NCBI GenBank assembly: GCA_045565995.1
Contig: JBJLEF010000001.1
Location: 868,001 to 932,000, forward strand
Direction: 5' to 3'
Source of the DNA: UBA721 sp002705165
GTDB taxonomy: Bacteria; Planctomycetota; Planctomycetia; Pirellulales; Pirellulaceae
Length of the DNA: 64,000 nucleotides
In this document: positions 26,945 through 35,351 of the stretch, in pieces
How the letters are laid out: every line of letters starts with the position of its first letter
Numbering within the stretch: the stretch's first letter is position 1
Translations under genes and position numbers: made by a program
Notes under the pieces: model-generated
Seen by the model: the letters and a program-made list of their open reading frames with translations, nothing else
Databases searched by the model: none
What the model was told of the DNA's origin: nothing

Positions 26945-28285
26945 ATGGCAACTGACACTGAAGGCCTAAACCCAAACGAAATGGGCCCCCCTGTTGTTTT
27001 ACGTTCAACTACAGGCGACAACTCAGCAAACCAAACATCCGAAATCCAATGTCGGCAATCGATGGGTGTCGTACCCGTGAAACAAGTTCTCTATGAAGCA
27101 CTTATCAATGATGCTGAAAGAGTACTCATTGACTGCACCGTACAGGGGGCCACCTCTCAGCTCGAGGTGGATGGTTTGTGGCAGCAGCTTCCTATGCTTG
27201 ACTCTCAAAGTGCCACTATGATGGTGGCTGTGATGAAAACACTCGCTCATCTCAATGCTCAGGATCGTGTCAGCGAACAAAAGGGGGAATTCACTGCCAA
27301 CACAGGTGAGCTCGGACGTCGCTGTCATATCACTACGGTTGGTACTCAAACCGGTGAACGGATCATTCTAAAGCTGCAAACGAAAAAACCTCGCTTTAAG
27401 GCCATCAATGAGCTTGGAATCCGTGATGCCATTCTGGATGAGTTTAAACGGCTCACCGGAAAGTATATGGAAGATCAATCTCAGCAGATACATGCAGGAA
27501 TTTTCATTGTATCCGCACCAGCGAACGGTGGTGGGCTATCGACGGTCTGGTCTCATGCACTCAGTGCAACCGACCGCTTCATGCGAGACTTTATCTGCCT
27601 GGAGCCCAGAGGTTTAAAAGAAACGGAAGTTGAAAATATAGAAACAATGGAAGTCGATTTGGCCGCCGGAGAAACATTTCCGAAAAAAATCGCCAAGGCC
27701 CGTCTTAAAGAGCCTGATGTCTACGTCTTACCCTCGATACCGGATAAGGATACGCTCGATACACTCTGTGAAGAAGCATTGAATAACAATCGCATGTCGA
27801 TTATTTCAGTCAATGCTACGGATGGGGTCGAAGCGATTCACAAGATTCGTTCACTAGGTGTGGCGCCGGATAAGTTTGCCAAATGTCTGAATGGTGTGCT
27901 GCACATGCGTATGTGTCGTAAGTTATGTGATCCTTGCAAGCAACCGTTCCAGCCCGGCCCTCAATACATTCAACAACTCGGCCTGCCGCCCTCACATGTG
28001 CAGGTTCTGTATCAGCATTTCCAGCCGGTACCGGACGAAAAAGGCAATCTGCCAGAGCAATGCGAAGCCTGCGCTGGTAAGGGATTTTCCGGGCGAACAG
28101 GTATCTTTGAACTAATCACCATGAACGATCAACTACGTCAGGCAATCGCCACTCAGCCAGACCTTAATATCATTCGACAAATGGCTCAGCAACTCGGTAA
28201 TAAGTCAACGCAGCAAGAAGGCATCCTCCTTCTAGCTCAAGGTATAACTTCGATTCAGGAGTTACAGCGAGCACTGTCGAGTTAA
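26945..28285 (+). CDS. GspE/PilB-like protein with degenerate ATPase motifs
   Basis: A 446-residue member of the GspE/PilB family with a C-terminal zinc-binding Cys set (CRKLCDPC at 324-331 and CEAC at 373-376) and the following GRTGIFELI. Unusual: the P-loop position reads VSAPANGGGLST (around 189-200), with no Lys, and the Walker B region reads DVYVLPSIPD (about 258-267), with no catalytic Glu. It therefore probably cannot hydrolyse ATP and may act as a structural or regulatory partner of the upstream PilT-like protein. Confidence 0.85.
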   Translation: MATDTEGLNPNEMGPPVVLRSTTGDNSANQTSEIQCRQSMGVVPVKQVLYEALINDAERVLIDCTVQGATSQLEVDGLWQQLPMLDSQSATMMVAVMKTLAHLNAQDRVSEQKGEFTANTGELGRRCHITTVGTQTGERIILKLQTKKPRFKAINELGIRDAILDEFKRLTGKYMEDQSQQIHAGIFIVSAPANGGGLSTVWSHALSATDRFMRDFICLEPRGLKETEVENIETMEVDLAAGETFPKKIAKARLKEPDVYVLPSIPDKDTLDTLCEEALNNNRMSIISVNATDGVEAIHKIRSLGVAPDKFAKCLNGVLHMRMCRKLCDPCKQPFQPGPQYIQQLGLPPSHVQVLYQHFQPVPDEKGNLPEQCEACAGKGFSGRTGIFELITMNDQLRQAIATQPDLNIIRQMAQQLGNKSTQQEGILLLAQGITSIQELQRALSS

Positions 28286-28339
28286 TATACAGAGACCTAC
28301 GGAATACTATTTCCAGTTTTATCAACGGGAACTCCCAAC

Positions 28340-29125
28340 GTGGCTGAGGATCGATCACCCTACAAATCCCCAAACTCACATGATGGCTGGGGAGAAGAAA
28401 CTGGATATCGTCGTATTCACTGGGCCGCAATGACTTCCGTTACCTTCGCCGTTCTGGCACCGCTGGCGATTTACATCTCTGGATTAATTATCGTTCCTAT
28501 TTTTGGTTTCATCTTTGGAATCATTGGCTACTCTTACATTAAACGAAAGCCTGAAATCTATACCGGAGAACGACTCGCAACCATGGGACTCTTCCTTGGT
28601 ATCTTCTTTGGTATCTGGAGTATCTGGAACCAATACAACGACCGTAATTATCTATATGAGCAAGCGGCAGACCAAACTCGGGTCTGGCTTAGCTATCTCC
28701 AAAATGGCCAATTAGGACACGCTCATCAAGTGATGCTGGAAGTACGACGCCGCAACCCCGAGACACGTGATATTGAAGAGTTCTATCAAAATGATCAGGG
28801 GATGGCCGAAGAACAAAAAGCACGATTCGCCAAGCAGCCCATGAACCTATTGCTGGATCATATCGACCGCTGGAAACCTGATGATTTAATCATTCACAAG
28901 AACGTGTCCGTACGGGGAACTAAAAAGAACGAAACCCAGCTTGTCCAGGAATATATACTACCACTTCAAGGCGACCTGAAAGAATCAATCGCATTTCGAA
29001 TTCAGTACTGGCGCCAGATCTTTCCGGAATCCAGAGCCTCTCATTGGCAGCTTGAAGGAATCGGTATCCTCGATAGCTCGTTCAATCTTGCACCTGACGA
29101 CTCTCATGCAGGCCACGAGCACTAA
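28340..29125 (+). CDS. Membrane protein, DUF4190-like, unknown function
   Basis: A 261-residue protein starting at GTG 28340. The N-terminal ~110 residues hold two to three hydrophobic helices around FAVLAPLAIYISGLIIVPI, GFIFGIIGYSYIK and LFLGIFFGIWSIW, the pattern of DUF4190-type proteins. The C-terminal half is soluble. It follows the GspE-like gene by 54 bp and its stop overlaps the convergent helicase stop by 4 bp. Confidence 0.75.
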   Translation: MAEDRSPYKSPNSHDGWGEETGYRRIHWAAMTSVTFAVLAPLAIYISGLIIVPIFGFIFGIIGYSYIKRKPEIYTGERLATMGLFLGIFFGIWSIWNQYNDRNYLYEQAADQTRVWLSYLQNGQLGHAHQVMLEVRRRNPETRDIEEFYQNDQGMAEEQKARFAKQPMNLLLDHIDRWKPDDLIIHKNVSVRGTKKNETQLVQEYILPLQGDLKESIAFRIQYWRQIFPESRASHWQLEGIGILDSSFNLAPDDSHAGHEH

Positions 29126-31149
29126 AACTCTTGTTGTGCCACCGACTCGGTGACAATAGTCGTTCTGGGCAACGAGTCAATAAACAGTTGGCCATAGAAT
29201 TTAGTACGTATTCTTGGGTCCAGAACCACCACAATACCCTTGTCGCTACGCGTTCTAATCAAGCGACCAAAACCTTGCTTGAATTTGATAGTCGCTTCAG
29301 GCAACTGGAAATCCATAAACGGGTTGCCCCCTTCGGCTTTGATCTTTTCTAATCGAGCTTCCAGCAGAGGTTGATCAGGAACGCTAAATGGTAAACGTGG
29401 AATAATAACGTTCTGTAATGCATCCCCCGGCACATCCACCCCCTGCCAAAAACTATCTGTTCCGAACAAAACCGCGCGTGGATTGTCTTTGAAACGGCGG
29501 ACCATTTCTGTGCGTGGTACACCGTCGCCCTGACTAATAATGGCAAGCTGTTTTTCGGTTAACCACGAGGAGAGTGCAGCGGTTAAAAAGCGTATCATGT
29601 CATAGCTGGTGCACAAGACAAAGGCATGACCATCGGTACGTTCAACATAGCGTTTTATCATCTCGACCGTTCGTTGTCGAAACTGTTCCTTCTGTTGTGA
29701 CGGATCTGGCATCCCCTGAACCAAAATCAGTTCTGCCTGCCGTTCATAATCAAATGGGCTGCCAATCTGCGAATGATTCGATTGTGTCAGGCCAATCCTC
29801 GAACGGAAAAAGTTGAACTGTTCATCGCTCCCAACGGCCAGCGTTGCACTGGTCAGAATCACGCTGGGCACTTTTGAGAACAGCTCTTTTCTTAACGCCG
29901 GGCCAACATCCAATGGAGCTCCTCGTAACGAGACCCGCGGGCCACTTCGCTTCGTATTATATGCTTCCAGCCAATACACCATATCCGGCGAAGATTGTTC
30001 CATCCATTGATGCAAAGCATCTGACAGAGTTTCAAGTCTTGCCACGGCTGACGTGTAATCTTTTCGATCCGATGTATCTTCAACCCCGGATGCGATTTGC
30101 CTCATCATACCGGCCAGTCTGGACAGCGCGCCACTCAACTCGTTCTTAAACATTTGCTTCTTGTGTATTCGCCCATTTGACTTGGGTTGGCTCTGCTTCC
30201 AATCCAGAATTGTGCCAAACAGCTCATCGGCTGCGATGTAACAACGATTGACCTGTTGCTGGGCCTTGGTATGGCGCCCTTCGACGAGCAGGCCTTTGTT
30301 TGTCCGATCGTTATACAACTTTTTGAGAATGTATGATATCTGGCCGGATGTGACACTTGGGCCAAGATGATCCCCTGCGACGTTTTCAACGGTATGAGCC
30401 TCATCTAAGATCACCGCATCATAATCCGGCAAAATACTAACACCCTGACTACGTAAAGCCAGGTCACTGAAAAATAAAGCGTGATTAACAATGATGATCT
30501 GAGCGTGTTCCATACGTCGTCTGGCACGAAAATAAAAGCAGGATTTATGGGACGCACAGGACCGCCCCATACAATTTCCAGAGTCACTGGCAACCTCATC
30601 CCAAACAGCTGGAATCGGTTGGAATGGGAGAGTGCTGCGGCTACCGTCAGTAGTTTCTTTTGCCCACTGGTTGATCAGGTCAAGCTGCTCCAACTCCTGC
30701 TCACCTTCAAACAGAGTCCCACTTCGCTTCACCGCATTCTTCAGGCGACGTTGACTAAGATAGTTGGCTCGGCCTTTCACCAGCACTGCCGAAAACTCAC
30801 GTGGGATGACGCTGTTCAATAACGGCAAATCTTTTCCAAGTAGTTGTTCCTGAAGACTGATCGTGTGAGTGGAAATTACGATCCGGCGATTACGTTTTTC
30901 GCCATCTTCGGTTTCGAGCGTCCCCTCTTCAGGATCTGTTGCAGCCAAAATAGCCGGCACCAGATAAGCAAAGCTCTTGCCAACTCCAGTTCCCGCTTCT
31001 ACAACGAGGTGGCATTTGTCAGCCAACGCAACGGCAACAGCATCTGCCATTTCCAGTTGCTGCATGCGATGCTCGTAGTTTGTAAGCCGCGCTGCAATAC
31101 GACCCTCGGGGCCCAAAATATCTTCTGGTTGTAGAAATTCACTATCCAC
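29122..31149 (-). CDS. DinG/XPD-family DNA helicase
   Basis: Superfamily 2 helicase, 675 aa, predicted to unwind DNA with 5'-3' polarity. Seen: Walker A EAGTGVGKS at 51-59, VISTHTISLQEQL (motif Ia), DEAH at 249-252, SATLAVG, and the C-terminal GFGRLIRTRSDKG (motif VI). The Fe-S region keeps Cys193, Cys198 and Cys204 with E. coli DinG spacing, but the position of the fourth Cys reads NYLSQRRL (Ser132). It is convergent with the upstream membrane-protein gene. DNA repair role inferred. Confidence 0.9.
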   Translation of the reverse strand: MDSEFLQPEDILGPEGRIAARLTNYEHRMQQLEMADAVAVALADKCHLVVEAGTGVGKSFAYLVPAILAATDPEEGTLETEDGEKRNRRIVISTHTISLQEQLLGKDLPLLNSVIPREFSAVLVKGRANYLSQRRLKNAVKRSGTLFEGEQELEQLDLINQWAKETTDGSRSTLPFQPIPAVWDEVASDSGNCMGRSCASHKSCFYFRARRRMEHAQIIIVNHALFFSDLALRSQGVSILPDYDAVILDEAHTVENVAGDHLGPSVTSGQISYILKKLYNDRTNKGLLVEGRHTKAQQQVNRCYIAADELFGTILDWKQSQPKSNGRIHKKQMFKNELSGALSRLAGMMRQIASGVEDTSDRKDYTSAVARLETLSDALHQWMEQSSPDMVYWLEAYNTKRSGPRVSLRGAPLDVGPALRKELFSKVPSVILTSATLAVGSDEQFNFFRSRIGLTQSNHSQIGSPFDYERQAELILVQGMPDPSQQKEQFRQRTVEMIKRYVERTDGHAFVLCTSYDMIRFLTAALSSWLTEKQLAIISQGDGVPRTEMVRRFKDNPRAVLFGTDSFWQGVDVPGDALQNVIIPRLPFSVPDQPLLEARLEKIKAEGGNPFMDFQLPEATIKFKQGFGRLIRTRSDKGIVVVLDPRIRTKFYGQLFIDSLPRTTIVTESVAQQEF

Positions 31150-31182
31150 GACTTTTTCCCCGCAACAAGCAATTCATCAAAA

Positions 31183-32049
31183 CTATTTGCCACGTGGATA
31201 AGGGTGAGTCGCCACCATGCCTGCTTCGGGACTACTGGCGGTCGCATAGAGCCGTTTTGGAATACGGCCCGCTAAAAACGCCTGGCGTCCTGCAAGCGTG
31301 GCATGCATCATAGCCTGAGCCATGATGTGAGGATCACGAGCATGAGCAATGGCCGTATTGAGCAACACGCCATCGACCCCTAGCTCCATCGCCTGAGCCA
31401 CGTCGCTCGCCGTTCCAACCCCGGCATCCACAATCACTGGGTAATCAGGATCTTCATCTTTCAAATACTCGAGGATAATGCGGATATTGTTGGGATTCAG
31501 AATCCCCTGACCAGATCCAATCGGACTACCAGCTGGCATCACCGCTGCAGCACCAGCCGCCTTCAGCCGTCTGGCCGTGACGGGATCATCACTCGTATAA
31601 CACAAAACATGAAAGCCGTCATTTACTAACTTTTGAGTGGCATCCAGGGTGGCGACAGGATCTGGCAATAGCGTTTTACTGTCACCCAGACATTCCAGCT
31701 TCACCCAATCAGCTCCCGGGTTTCCCAGGGCTCGCAGGATCTCGCGTCCCATTCTGGCAACCCGTACAGCATCGTCCGCACTGTAACAACCAGCGGTATT
31801 GGGTAGCAAAACATATTTATCAGAATCAATGAAGTCCAGTAGGTTTTCACCTTCCGCATCATGCAACCGCTCACGTCGCACTGCAACGGTGATGCACTGA
31901 GCGCCGGATAGTTCCAGACACTCCTTCATGATCGTTGCATTTTCATAGCGACCACTACCGACAATCAAACGACTTGACAGTTCAAAGGGACCAATTTGGA
32001 GCGTTCCCTGCTCTGCGACATACTGCTTTGAATCTATTTCCGTTGCCAT
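31183..32049 (-). CDS. thiG: ThiG, thiazole synthase
   Basis: TIM-barrel enzyme that makes the thiazole phosphate of thiamine from 1-deoxyxylulose-5-phosphate, a glycine-derived imine and ThiS-thiocarboxylate. 288 aa, a little longer than usual because of an N-terminal extension of about 15 residues. Seen: SRLIVGSGRY, ADWVKLECLGD with the Schiff-base lysine, LPAGSPIGSGQG-like MPAGSPIGSGQG, and VDAGVGTASDVAQAMELG. It starts 19 bp after thiS, so the pair is an operon. Confidence 0.96.
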   Translation of the reverse strand: MATEIDSKQYVAEQGTLQIGPFELSSRLIVGSGRYENATIMKECLELSGAQCITVAVRRERLHDAEGENLLDFIDSDKYVLLPNTAGCYSADDAVRVARMGREILRALGNPGADWVKLECLGDSKTLLPDPVATLDATQKLVNDGFHVLCYTSDDPVTARRLKAAGAAAVMPAGSPIGSGQGILNPNNIRIILEYLKDEDPDYPVIVDAGVGTASDVAQAMELGVDGVLLNTAIAHARDPHIMAQAMMHATLAGRQAFLAGRIPKRLYATASSPEAGMVATHPYPRGK

Positions 32050-32068
32050 TGTGTTTCAGGCTCTATCT

Positions 32069-32278
32069 TTATCCGCCACCAACAAGAGTGACCACTTCCA
32101 ATTGATCGCCATTGACCAAAATGCACTCTGCATGTTTTTCGAAAGGTACGATTTCTAAGTTGAGTTCAACAGCCACGTGCCGAGTAGTAATCTCAAGTTG
32201 CTGAAGCAGTTGAGACAATGTTACACCGTCCGACAGTTCTACCGCCTCTCCATTGACCTGTACAATCAAGGTACTCAA
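32069..32278 (-). CDS. thiS: ThiS, sulfur-carrier protein for thiazole synthesis
   Basis: A 69-residue ubiquitin-like protein ending in the required Gly-Gly (VVTLVGGG, here with three Gly). The C-terminal Gly is adenylated and loaded with sulfur for ThiG. The size, the N-terminal IVQVNGEAVEL and the LNLEIVPFEKH segment fit the family. It lies directly upstream of thiG. Confidence 0.94.
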   Translation of the reverse strand: MSTLIVQVNGEAVELSDGVTLSQLLQQLEITTRHVAVELNLEIVPFEKHAECILVNGDQLEVVTLVGGG

Positions 32279-32305
32279 ATTGCTGGTCCTTTTACCAAAC
32301 GATAC

Positions 32306-32848
32306 TTACTGGCCAAGAGTGATGTTCCGAGCCTGACCAACTTTAAGGGCAACCAAAGCTGCGCTCTGCGGACGCCCTGTGGATTCCAATTGACGATTCC
32401 ATGGCACTGCGTAAGCAGCGAAGTTTCCGGTGGTAGCATCCACAATATAAACCAACGAGTTCCCCGGACGGTTGTTTCCGATGAACTGAGCATTGCCGGT
32501 AACCATCAGCAAACGCGGTTTCTTTGTTCGCTGCACTTGCAAATCATTAAATACATTTGTTTTAAAGTGACCGCCAAATGCACCGGTCCGGGCGTAGGGA
32601 ACAATGCATTGCAAATCACCGGTCAGAGTATCCAGAAAAAATGCTCCTTCAGCTTGATCTGAAACTGCACCGGTAGCCATCGAAAAGTTCTCGGAACTAT
32701 CACTGGCCGCGGCTTTTAAAACCATGCCATCAATTTTAAACGCGTCGGTCTGCTCGTTTGATTTCATACCGATAACGGTCCCGATGACCATTCCGATACC
32801 AAACAACATGCCAATACCAATACCAACAAAAAGCGATTTGTTTTTCAT
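32306..32848 (-). CDS. Membrane-anchored protein, unknown function
   Basis: A 180-residue protein from the ATG at 32848. A Gly-rich hydrophobic helix at the N-terminus (FVGIGIGMLFGIGMVIGTVIG) anchors it, and the remainder is a small soluble domain with FFLDTLTGDLQCIVP and YIVDATTGNFAAYAVPWN, which look like two beta-propeller-like or repeat strands. No family recognised. Upstream in-frame ATGs (to 32899) exist; I prefer 32848 because a Lys-rich segment then immediately precedes the helix. It lies 27 bp before thiS. Confidence 0.7.
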   Translation of the reverse strand: MKNKSLFVGIGIGMLFGIGMVIGTVIGMKSNEQTDAFKIDGMVLKAAASDSSENFSMATGAVSDQAEGAFFLDTLTGDLQCIVPYARTGAFGGHFKTNVFNDLQVQRTKKPRLLMVTGNAQFIGNNRPGNSLVYIVDATTGNFAAYAVPWNRQLESTGRPQSAALVALKVGQARNITLGQ

Positions 32849-33147
32849 GAAAAGACTCTCGATATTCATTGAAGTTAAAAAGAGGTGTTTGGACGACACT
32901 GAAAAGACCCTGTATTACCTCAGGCCTCTTTCCTGTCTGTTACTTATTATAGGCCAAAACGGTTTTGGAATTAACCGGCAGAATAACATCCCGGCGTGTC
33001 CCGACTGGAACACACAGCGGGATATGCTAAAAAAGAAGGAATACTAATCTATTTTTCAAACACAAACCTAATGCCTCCATCTATCTTTCCGGAAGTTGAA
33101 CTAAGTTCCTGCCGGGAACAACGGGGGAAAACAGGAGCATTTTGCAT

Positions 33148-34344
33148 ATGTCCACCAATGGTGACTTAAATAGAAAACTGCGAATGGCACTCGTTGGCGG
33201 TGGAGCAGGCTCGTTTATTGGCCGCGTCCACTGTACAGCGGCCGTGTTAGATAACCGTGCCGCTCTGGTAGCTGGCGCGCTTTCTTCCAATCCAGAACGG
33301 GCTAAAGCCTCTGCCCCAGCTTACGATATTACAGAAAACCGAGCCTACGGTTCCTATCGGGAATTACTCGAAACGGAAGCGGCCTTACCAGAACAGGAAC
33401 GAATTGATTTTGTCTCGGTCGCAACGCCAAACTACACTCACTTCGAAATTGCCAAAGCCGCTGTGGAAGCCGGCTTCAATGTCATTTGTGACAAGCCCAT
33501 GACTTTTGACCTGGCTCAAGCTGAGGAATTGGCAGCCGCCGTCGATAACTCTGATGTCGTCTTTGCGGTCAGTCATAACTACACCGGTTACCCCCTGGTT
33601 CGTCAGGCTCGTGAAATGATCCTTAACGGTGAACTTGGGGAAATTCAGGCTATTCGTGCTTTTTACATTCAGGGTTGGCTGCGAACTCGCCTTGAAGAAG
33701 AGGAACAGAAGCAGGCAGCGTGGAGAACTGATCCCTCCAAGAGTGGGGCTGCCGGTTGCTTTGGTGACATCGCAACTCACGCTTACAACTTAGGACGTTA
33801 TATGACAGGCCTGCTGCCCGATCAAATCAGCTGTCACCTGCGAACTTTCGAAGAAGGTCGTCTCCTGGATGACTATGGAACTGCCGTGATTCAATATGAG
33901 AACGGCGGATTGGGAACCGTTACTGCTTCACAAATTAGCCACGGTCGGGAAAACGATTTGTTCATTGAGATTGATGGGACTAAAGGTGCTCTTCAGTGGC
34001 GTCAGGAAAATCCAAACGAAATGATGGTTCGCAAAAATGGCGAGCCTCATAAAATCTATACCCGCGACCCTAACGCTCCGTTTATGAACGGCAGTGGTGC
34101 CGCAGCGTGTCGACTTCCAAGTGGTCACCCGGAAGCATTCTTCGAAGCCTTTGCCAATGTCTATCGCTCAGCTTACGACGCGATGGCGGACCGCGCACTT
34201 GGTAACAGCGTCGAAAAAACAGACACAATTTATCCAAACGTACATGACGGCGTGGAAGGGATGTACTTCATCCAACAGTGTGTTGCCAGTTCCGCTGACA
34301 ACGGGGTGTGGCTGCCACTAAAGCACGATCGTGCTCGTCGATAA
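33148..34344 (+). CDS. Gfo/Idh/MocA-family oxidoreductase
   Basis: A 398-residue NAD(P)-dependent dehydrogenase of sugars or inositols. Seen: RMALVGGGAGSFIGRVH at the Rossmann loop, VICDKPMTF (the conserved Lys-Pro of the catalytic motif, here Asp-Lys-Pro), and AAGCFGDIATHAYNLGRYM in the substrate domain with the catalytic Asp and His. AGGAG lies 10 bases before the ATG; a TTG at 33142 is a weaker start. Followed 49 bp later by a DUF1080 gene, a frequent neighbour in planctomycetes. Confidence 0.93.
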   Translation: MSTNGDLNRKLRMALVGGGAGSFIGRVHCTAAVLDNRAALVAGALSSNPERAKASAPAYDITENRAYGSYRELLETEAALPEQERIDFVSVATPNYTHFEIAKAAVEAGFNVICDKPMTFDLAQAEELAAAVDNSDVVFAVSHNYTGYPLVRQAREMILNGELGEIQAIRAFYIQGWLRTRLEEEEQKQAAWRTDPSKSGAAGCFGDIATHAYNLGRYMTGLLPDQISCHLRTFEEGRLLDDYGTAVIQYENGGLGTVTASQISHGRENDLFIEIDGTKGALQWRQENPNEMMVRKNGEPHKIYTRDPNAPFMNGSGAAACRLPSGHPEAFFEAFANVYRSAYDAMADRALGNSVEKTDTIYPNVHDGVEGMYFIQQCVASSADNGVWLPLKHDRARR

Positions 34345-34393
34345 CTTATCTATACACATTGAACTCATCAAAAACATCCAAAGGATTAATATT

Positions 34394-35023
34394 ATGATTC
34401 GCAAACTAATGATTGCTCTGCCTGCCTTGCTACTGGCTGCAGGCCTGACCATGGCTGACAAAAAAAATGACGGTTTTGCAACCATCACCAACGGCAAAGA
34501 TTTCAAAGGCTGGAAAGCCAGTGAAAATAAAGATTCATGGAGTATGAAAGACGGAGCTTTCGTCGCTCACGGCCCCCGTAGTCACCTGTTCTATGAAACG
34601 GAAGAACCATTCAAGAACTTTGAACTAAAAGTGGATGTCATGACCGAGCCTGGCAGCAACGGTGGGATCTACTTCCATACGAAGTACCAGGAAACCGGCT
34701 GGCCAAAATTTGGCTACGAAGCGCAGGTAAATATAACTCATGGTGACCCTAAGAAGAGTGGTAGCCTCTACGGCGTCGTAAACATTGCAGACCCTAAACT
34801 CAAAGATAACGAGTTTTATGAAACGCATATCATCGTAAAAGATCGCCACGTCGTCATTAAGCTTAACGGCCGCACGGTGGTCGATTACACCGAGCCAAAA
34901 GGCCAGGAAGCATTTAGTAAAGATTTTGAGCGTCGTCTTGGCGATGGAACCTTCGCTCTACAATGTCATGATCCTAAAAGTATCGTACACTTTAAAAACA
35001 TTCGGGTTAAACGAATCAACTAG
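34394..35023 (+). CDS. Secreted DUF1080 (3-keto-disaccharide hydrolase-like) protein
   Basis: A 209-residue secreted protein of the DUF1080 family, a jelly-roll related to glycoside hydrolases; related enzymes act on 3-keto sugars. Seen: signal peptide (residues 1-20), ITNGKDFKGWKASEN and KDGAFVAHGP at the N-terminus, NGGIYFHTKYQ, and a C-terminal VHFKNIRVKRI. It follows a Gfo/Idh dehydrogenase gene, fitting a pathway in which the dehydrogenase makes a keto-sugar; the substrate is not known. AGGAT precedes the ATG. Confidence 0.92.
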   Translation: MIRKLMIALPALLLAAGLTMADKKNDGFATITNGKDFKGWKASENKDSWSMKDGAFVAHGPRSHLFYETEEPFKNFELKVDVMTEPGSNGGIYFHTKYQETGWPKFGYEAQVNITHGDPKKSGSLYGVVNIADPKLKDNEFYETHIIVKDRHVVIKLNGRTVVDYTEPKGQEAFSKDFERRLGDGTFALQCHDPKSIVHFKNIRVKRIN

Positions 35024-35149
35024 GTTGAATGTAGAACCCGTTAAGAATGCAGTTTTAGTTAATCTTTGCAGGAGCGCTAGTCGATATTTTCTACACTTCG
35101 GCTAATCCGGCAGAGGGACCAAAATTTAGCGTAAGTCAGGATCACGAAT

Positions 35150-35347
35150 ATGACAGTGCAGAAGCACGTCAGCATCCTCGCTTGTCTCGCAGCGACTCCG
35201 CTCGCCGCATTCAAAGCCGAAGTTTTTCAAGTGAAGAACCCCGTAGTAATTTTATTACTACGGGGTTTTTTCTTGCGCTTCAACCTCGCCGTGCTTCAAG
35301 AAAATATCCTCCTTCATGAGTATTTAGTGCCCTCTTATGTAAGATAG
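35150..35347 (+). CDS. Possible 65-codon leader peptide overlapping an attenuator
   Basis: A short frame from ATG 35150, with GGAT seven bases upstream, that reads through the perfect terminator hairpin at 35237-35271 and stops 4 bp before the DHODH-like gene at 35352. Its position resembles a transcription-attenuation leader such as pyrBI. The sequence has no recognised family, and part of its composition is forced by the hairpin. A real small protein is less likely than a regulatory frame. Confidence 0.3.
   Translation: MTVQKHVSILACLAATPLAAFKAEVFQVKNPVVILLLRGFFLRFNLAVLQENILLHEYLVPSYVR
35237..35271 (+). terminator. Strong Rho-independent terminator (possible attenuator)
   Basis: A perfect hairpin: CCCCGTAGTAAT (35239-35250), loop TTT, ATTACTACGGGG (35254-35265), then six T; two further A-T pairs extend the stem. 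It sits 85 bp upstream of a plus-strand gene and inside a 65-codon frame. A run of five T lies about 15 bases upstream of the stem. Confidence 0.85.
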
Positions 35348-35351
35348 TCTT

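Noticed and set aside
32279..32320. TPP riboswitch before thiS
   Set aside because: The gap between the upstream gene and thiS is only 27 bp, too short, and no THI-box-like sequence is seen.
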